A stretch of DNA of 64,000 bases from Branchinecta lynchi. Lineage: Eukaryota; Arthropoda; Branchiopoda; Anostraca; Branchinectidae. Shown in pieces: positions 61,901 to 64,000 of the stretch. A program made the translations under genes and the position numbers. Under the pieces are notes generated by a model. It was not told where the DNA came from. It saw only the letters and a program-made list of their open reading frames with translations, and did not search any database. Numbering within the stretch: the first letter of the stretch is position 1; each line of letters starts with the position of its first letter. The DNA lies in the NCBI GenBank assembly GCA_023053575.1, contig JAKZAP010000006.1, positions 20,035,280-20,099,279 on the forward strand, read 5' to 3'.

Positions 61901-61966
61901 GGCATTCATCAAGCGTGCCCCATCAACGTGCACTGGAATATTGCGGACTGCCGCAGCTTCAACCAG
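49741..61966 (-). CDS. tha1: L-threonine aldolase, 3' part of the gene (four exons)
   Basis: Four exons on the minus strand join in frame: 61966-61773, 54687-54551, 52651-52530, 49905-49741, ending at TAA. The fold-type I PLP enzyme cleaves L-threonine to glycine and acetaldehyde. VHVDGARLMNAA contains the Asp that contacts the PLP ring nitrogen, SVCLSKGLGAPVGS the Schiff-base Lys, and KALGGGMRQVGIVAAAGL is a family hallmark. The small C-terminal domain is in the last two exons. The N-terminal half (including the ENTHN region) is not visible and should lie beyond 64,000, or between 62,000 and 64,000 in exons I did not detect. All four splice junctions keep phase. Confidence 0.92.
50690..52515 (+). 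mobile_element. F2 copy B in a threonine aldolase intron
   Basis: Starts AAAACAAGAGCTACGAGCTC and ends near ATATGGCACTTGG with an imperfect hairpin and A-run (CCATAAAAAAAA). The inside has TTTCATC monomers with C runs (near 51,325, 52,020 and 52,310) and the CAGACCGACGGACGGAC run at ~52,446. Confidence 0.75.
52530..52651 (-). CDS. tha1: Threonine aldolase penultimate exon
   Basis: 122 nt encoding (A)INKANSEHVFVDMSGIETN and VDTKKPLTPEALSARLAQ. Acceptor GTCTTTTCAG, donor CAG/GTGAGA. Confidence 0.92.
52754..53166. mobile_element. 413-bp MITE, PIF/Harbinger-like, copy 1
   Basis: The inverted termini AGCCATATTCTCGCCGTTCC and GGAACGGCGAGAATACGCCT are flanked by TAA on both sides (52,751-52,753 and 53,167-53,169). 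A second, inverted copy is at 61,154-61,567. Confidence 0.85.
53170..54345. other. Threonine aldolase intron sequence
   Basis: Contains a ~16-G run near 53,497 and a ~20-C run near 53,779, but no recognised gene or bounded element. Confidence 0.5.
54350..54516. mobile_element. 167-bp palindromic MITE
   Basis: Arms TGATAGTGCAAAACGGATAC (54,350 on) and its inverse ending at 54,516 pair over ~41 bases with one mismatch or gap. The inner sequence contains the CCGAAATATGGCTCTAATAAA phrase also found near 10,670. It lies ~35 bases downstream (lower coordinate) of a donor site of the threonine aldolase gene. Confidence 0.7.
54551..54687 (-). CDS. tha1: Threonine aldolase exon with the GGGMRQ motif
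   Basis: 137 nt encoding ALRLRKALGGGMRQVGIVAA and the following helix. The donor is GAAG/GTAAGC. The acceptor (GATTCGCAG) has a poor pyrimidine tract, but the phase fits both neighbours. Confidence 0.9.
55205..55720. repeat. Degenerate TATTCGGTA-type repeat region
   Basis: ATTCGGTA, GGGATTCGGTA and related phrases recur more than ten times with irregular spacing. It is an old tandem or clustered repeat in the intron, with no coding content. Confidence 0.5.
56020..56095 (-). mobile_element. Retroelement tail with (GATT)n
   Basis: Sequence around CGAATAATAAAGATTG is followed by tandem GATT units. The inverse (CAATCTTTATTATTCGAA) is found near 30,745-30,765 in an eIF3d intron, so this is a dispersed SINE/LINE 3' end. 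Confidence 0.5.
56693..56826. repeat. ~35-60-bp minisatellite, three units
   Basis: GCCTAGTAGCTGGCTTATCG with TGTTTCATGC occurs three times with variable linkers (CGCCGC or GCCACGCCGC). No function is evident. Confidence 0.8.
56975..59975 (+). mobile_element. F2 copy C, the longest copy
   Basis: Starts AAAACAAGAGCTACGAGCTC and ends with the clean hairpin GGCACTTGAG/CTCAAGTGCC followed by ATAAAAA. About 22 monomers of ~110-140 bp carry AAGTTTCATC. Between ~58,330 and ~59,200 nearly identical units (ACCAAGTTTCATCCCGATCC) repeat, indicating recent tandem amplification inside the element. The ACAGACCGAC run lies at ~59,900. Confidence 0.8.
60461..60830. mobile_element. Quasi-palindromic MITE, second copy
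   Basis: Inverted relative to the copy at 34,687-35,037. It shares the ACCATGGTATCTGCAAAAACG end, TACCACGGTAAC-type internal motifs and the CAAATTGGTGGGAAAGAAG middle segment. Confidence 0.7.
60968..61741. mobile_element. MITE with TAA duplication, itself interrupted by another MITE
   Basis: The termini AGCCGCTTTCACACTGACGC and GCGTCAATGTGAAAGCGGCT are inverted and flanked by TAA (60,965-60,967 and 61,742-61,744). A 414-bp MITE occupies 61,154-61,567 inside it. Confidence 0.85.
61154..61567. mobile_element. 414-bp MITE, PIF/Harbinger-like, copy 2 (nested)
   Basis: AGGCGTATTCTCGCC and GGCGAGAATACGCCT are inverted ends, flanked by TTA (61,151-61,153 and 61,568-61,570). It matches 52,754-53,166 in inverse orientation and is nested in the 60,968-61,741 element. 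Confidence 0.88.
61773..61966 (-). CDS. tha1: Threonine aldolase exon with the PLP-lysine
   Basis: 194 nt encoding IPVHVDGARLMNAAVHLNVP and SVSVCLSKGLGAPVGSVIAG. Acceptor TTCTTTTAG, donor GAGCG/GTAAGA. This is the most upstream exon I can identify. Confidence 0.94.
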
Positions 61967-63240
61967 CTAAAAGAATTGAAAGATAATAAAAACCCTCACG
62001 AACCAAGATCACGGAGGCTTTCCAGAACTTCAATGAAGCGGAACTGAAGGCCTAAATCTTTTTTCTCAACAACTTGAGCCATCCTTCTTCTTTCGTGGTT
62101 GCACGGTCTCAATGAGGAGAAAGTAGTTCGAGCTGAGATACGTCAATTATGTGCTCATATTGCAGAAGTGTGGTAACCTTGGCGCATCCTTCCGCCAAAC
62201 ATTATGAGAATATATCTGTATTCGTAAAGCAGTATAATGATTTTTAGCATTTTTCTGCCCTGTTATTTTTTTTCTGTTGACAACTTATTTTGTTTTTGTT
62301 TATGACTAAAAAACATCGTCTTTGGGTCTGCTCACGAGAGATATGTTTTGCTTTATTATCAAATAAATTTAAAAGCGTTCTTTCGAGACAACATTTGACT
62401 CTTTCTAGTGTTAAGTTTCGCGAAAAGGAGTCGTAATTGATACATTCCCACAGCATTTAACGAAAGAATGCGTAAACATGTGTTATCTGTTTCCAAGCAT
62501 CTGAAGTGCGTGCCACAAAAATGGCTTGCAAGCCTACGGTAAGCTTTAAGTAAGTAAATAATTTCTTTAGATCAGATAAAGTGATATTTAACCGAGTCCA
62601 GAGCTCCTGAGCTCCAAGTTCCTGCAACGGTTAAAGGCGCCCTCCCACCATCAGTACTAATCCACTCTGCTTCCATAACCTTCCCATTTATTCTTATCCC
62701 CAGATTCTGCAGTTCCTACGGAGCATCATATTCCCCCTACCGACACACGTCCGTTTTACGCTTTTCGTATTGGCTCTCTTCCGAGACTTTTCAGGCTCCC
62801 CCCCCCCCCCCACACTATTAGGTCAGGAAGCTTATTGGTCGGAAAGACCGGCAATCGGTTACATTTGATCATACAAGCAGAGGTGTCTGGGAAGAGGCTA
62901 ATAACATCCGAAGCCGTATTTGATTTTTGGGAGCAGGGCTAAGTTTTAAAGTAGCCAATTGCCTGGGAATATCGAAGACGAGACACTACGTGGTGCGAGG
63001 TGTCCTTTAATAAAAGCTACAGCCATTGTTACAGCCTTACATCCCTTCATGCAGGTTGAAACGACAAAGGTAGCCTTAGTAAATATTAGGATAGGAGGTT
63101 GGAACGCACCCTGAAAATTTTACTGAAAACCAATCCTCCCTGTTTATCTGATTCATCAAAAAAATATTCCGACTTAAATTCCCTTTTCCACTGAGGATCT
63201 TCTATTCTCGTTGTAAAATTCCTCCTTTGACTGGCTACCA
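61967..63240. other. Non-coding, probably threonine aldolase intron
   Basis: I searched by eye on the minus strand for the preceding conserved exon and did not find it. The stretch has a C run near 62,800 and nothing else recognisable. Confidence 0.45.
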
Positions 63241-63248
63241 ACACAGCC

Positions 63249-63449
63249 CAGGGTTGGTCACCAAGAACCAGAGTGTACGAGTTACTTCATTACTTCAGGA
63301 TACTTTGGGTTACTTTTGGTTACATTGGGTTACTCTGGGTTACATTGCATTGGGTTACTTTAGATTACATTAGGTTACATTGGGTTACTTTGAGATACTT
63401 TCGGGTTACTTTCCAGGGAGTACGAAGTTACTTTTGGTGACCAGCCCTG
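63249..63449. mobile_element. 201-bp MITE with CAGGG..TGGTCACCAA ends
   Basis: CAGGGTTGGTCACCAA at the left and TTTTGGTGACCAGCCCTG at the right are inverted repeats. ACACAGC occurs at 63,241-63,247 and again at 63,452-63,458, a plausible 7-8-bp hAT-type duplication offset by two bases. The interior repeats GGTTACTTTGGGTTACAT units. Confidence 0.7.
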
Positions 63450-64000
63450 AGACACAGCTATAGGCCTATAGCGACTTGAACCTGCAAGACTATGACGAGG
63501 AAAAGTCGAGCTGTAAAACAGGTGCTTCTGACCAGCTAGCGAGCGAAATCTCTATTTTTTGTCAGAAATTCTCCCCAAAACTATGAGCATAATCTTTCAT
63601 ACAGTAGTAACTATTAGTTACTATTTTCGTTCCATCACTTCCAACCTTCTCGAAACAGTAACTATTTGCTTACCATGCTCGGGAGCGTAGTAAGCGTGGT
63701 AGCTACGATCTCTGTGACTCAAGTGGCAGGATTATCGCATAGCGCGATATTTACCAAACGTAAAAAAAAATAGTTCAGATTTTACTTCAACAAGCCGTGA
63801 CGTCAAGCGTAGTTCCTACGGTAAGTAGTGTGTAACACAGCCTACATCGTTCTCTCTCTGCCATAATCTAAGATCCAGGACCAAGAGCTCACACACGAAG
63901 CTGTAACACGATTCAATTCGATTTTCAGTAGCGGGCAAAGCTTGTTTGAGAGTCGGAAAGCAAAACGAGAAACCAATCTTGAAGCCACGGTGAATTCGGG
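63450..64000. other. Non-coding window end
   Basis: No gene, element or RNA is recognised on either strand. Confidence 0.45.

Noticed and set aside
62000..64000. Upstream exons of threonine aldolase
   Set aside because: I looked for the conserved region preceding the PLP-lysine exon on the minus strand and could not find a convincing match.

Overview
The window is animal nuclear DNA. It carries intron-containing housekeeping genes with GT/AG splice sites, non-LTR retrotransposons, many non-autonomous DNA elements and an integrated Maverick/Polinton (adintovirus-like) virus-transposon. Gene structure and repeat content suggest an invertebrate; I cannot name the species. All exon calls were made by hand translation.

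Layout. Positions 1-12,000 are repeat-rich flank: a fold-back element, an intact two-ORF LINE nested in an older dead LINE, a hAT-like end, a tandem-monomer element (family F1) and a tRNA-like sequence. Positions 12,101-36,118 (+) hold a complete ten-coding-exon gene for translation initiation factor eIF3 subunit d (predicted 549 aa). Its third intron is about 14.9 kb because a 13,556-bp Polinton sits in it at 15,067-28,622. Positions 36,200-47,600 are F1 copies, one split by a second LINE and one split by a hairpin-ended element (family F2). Positions 49,741-61,966 (-) hold the four 3'-terminal coding exons of an L-threonine aldolase, with introns full of F2 elements and MITEs. The 5' exons of that gene are not recognisable in the window.

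The Polinton has a 6-bp target duplication (TTCGCT) and 603-bp terminal inverted repeats, each holding a complete copy of the same 102-codon gene. On the minus strand, from high to low coordinate, lie protein-primed DNA polymerase B, packaging ATPase, a fibre-like protein, an AT-hook/hydrophobic core protein with the adenain-like protease in the -1 frame behind it, a zinc-ribbon mini-ORF with the integrase in the -1 frame behind it, a 274-aa protein of unknown function, the minor capsid (penton-like) protein, a small pVI-like protein and the major capsid protein. On the plus strand lie a two-TM protein and the right-hand copy of the 102-aa gene. Replication, integration, packaging, maturation and capsid functions are all present without visible nonsense mutations, so this looks like a young, possibly competent provirus.

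Three features of the Polinton stand out. First, integrase and protease lack a usable ATG and each sits in the -1 frame after a canonical slippery heptamer, which implies retrovirus-like programmed frameshifting. Second, every other gene starts within the same hexamer TAAATG, preceded by a CTA-type and an ATAAAATT-type motif, which looks like a dedicated promoter/start module. Third, a Pol III-type box A/box B pair next to the right terminal repeat could specify a small non-coding RNA.
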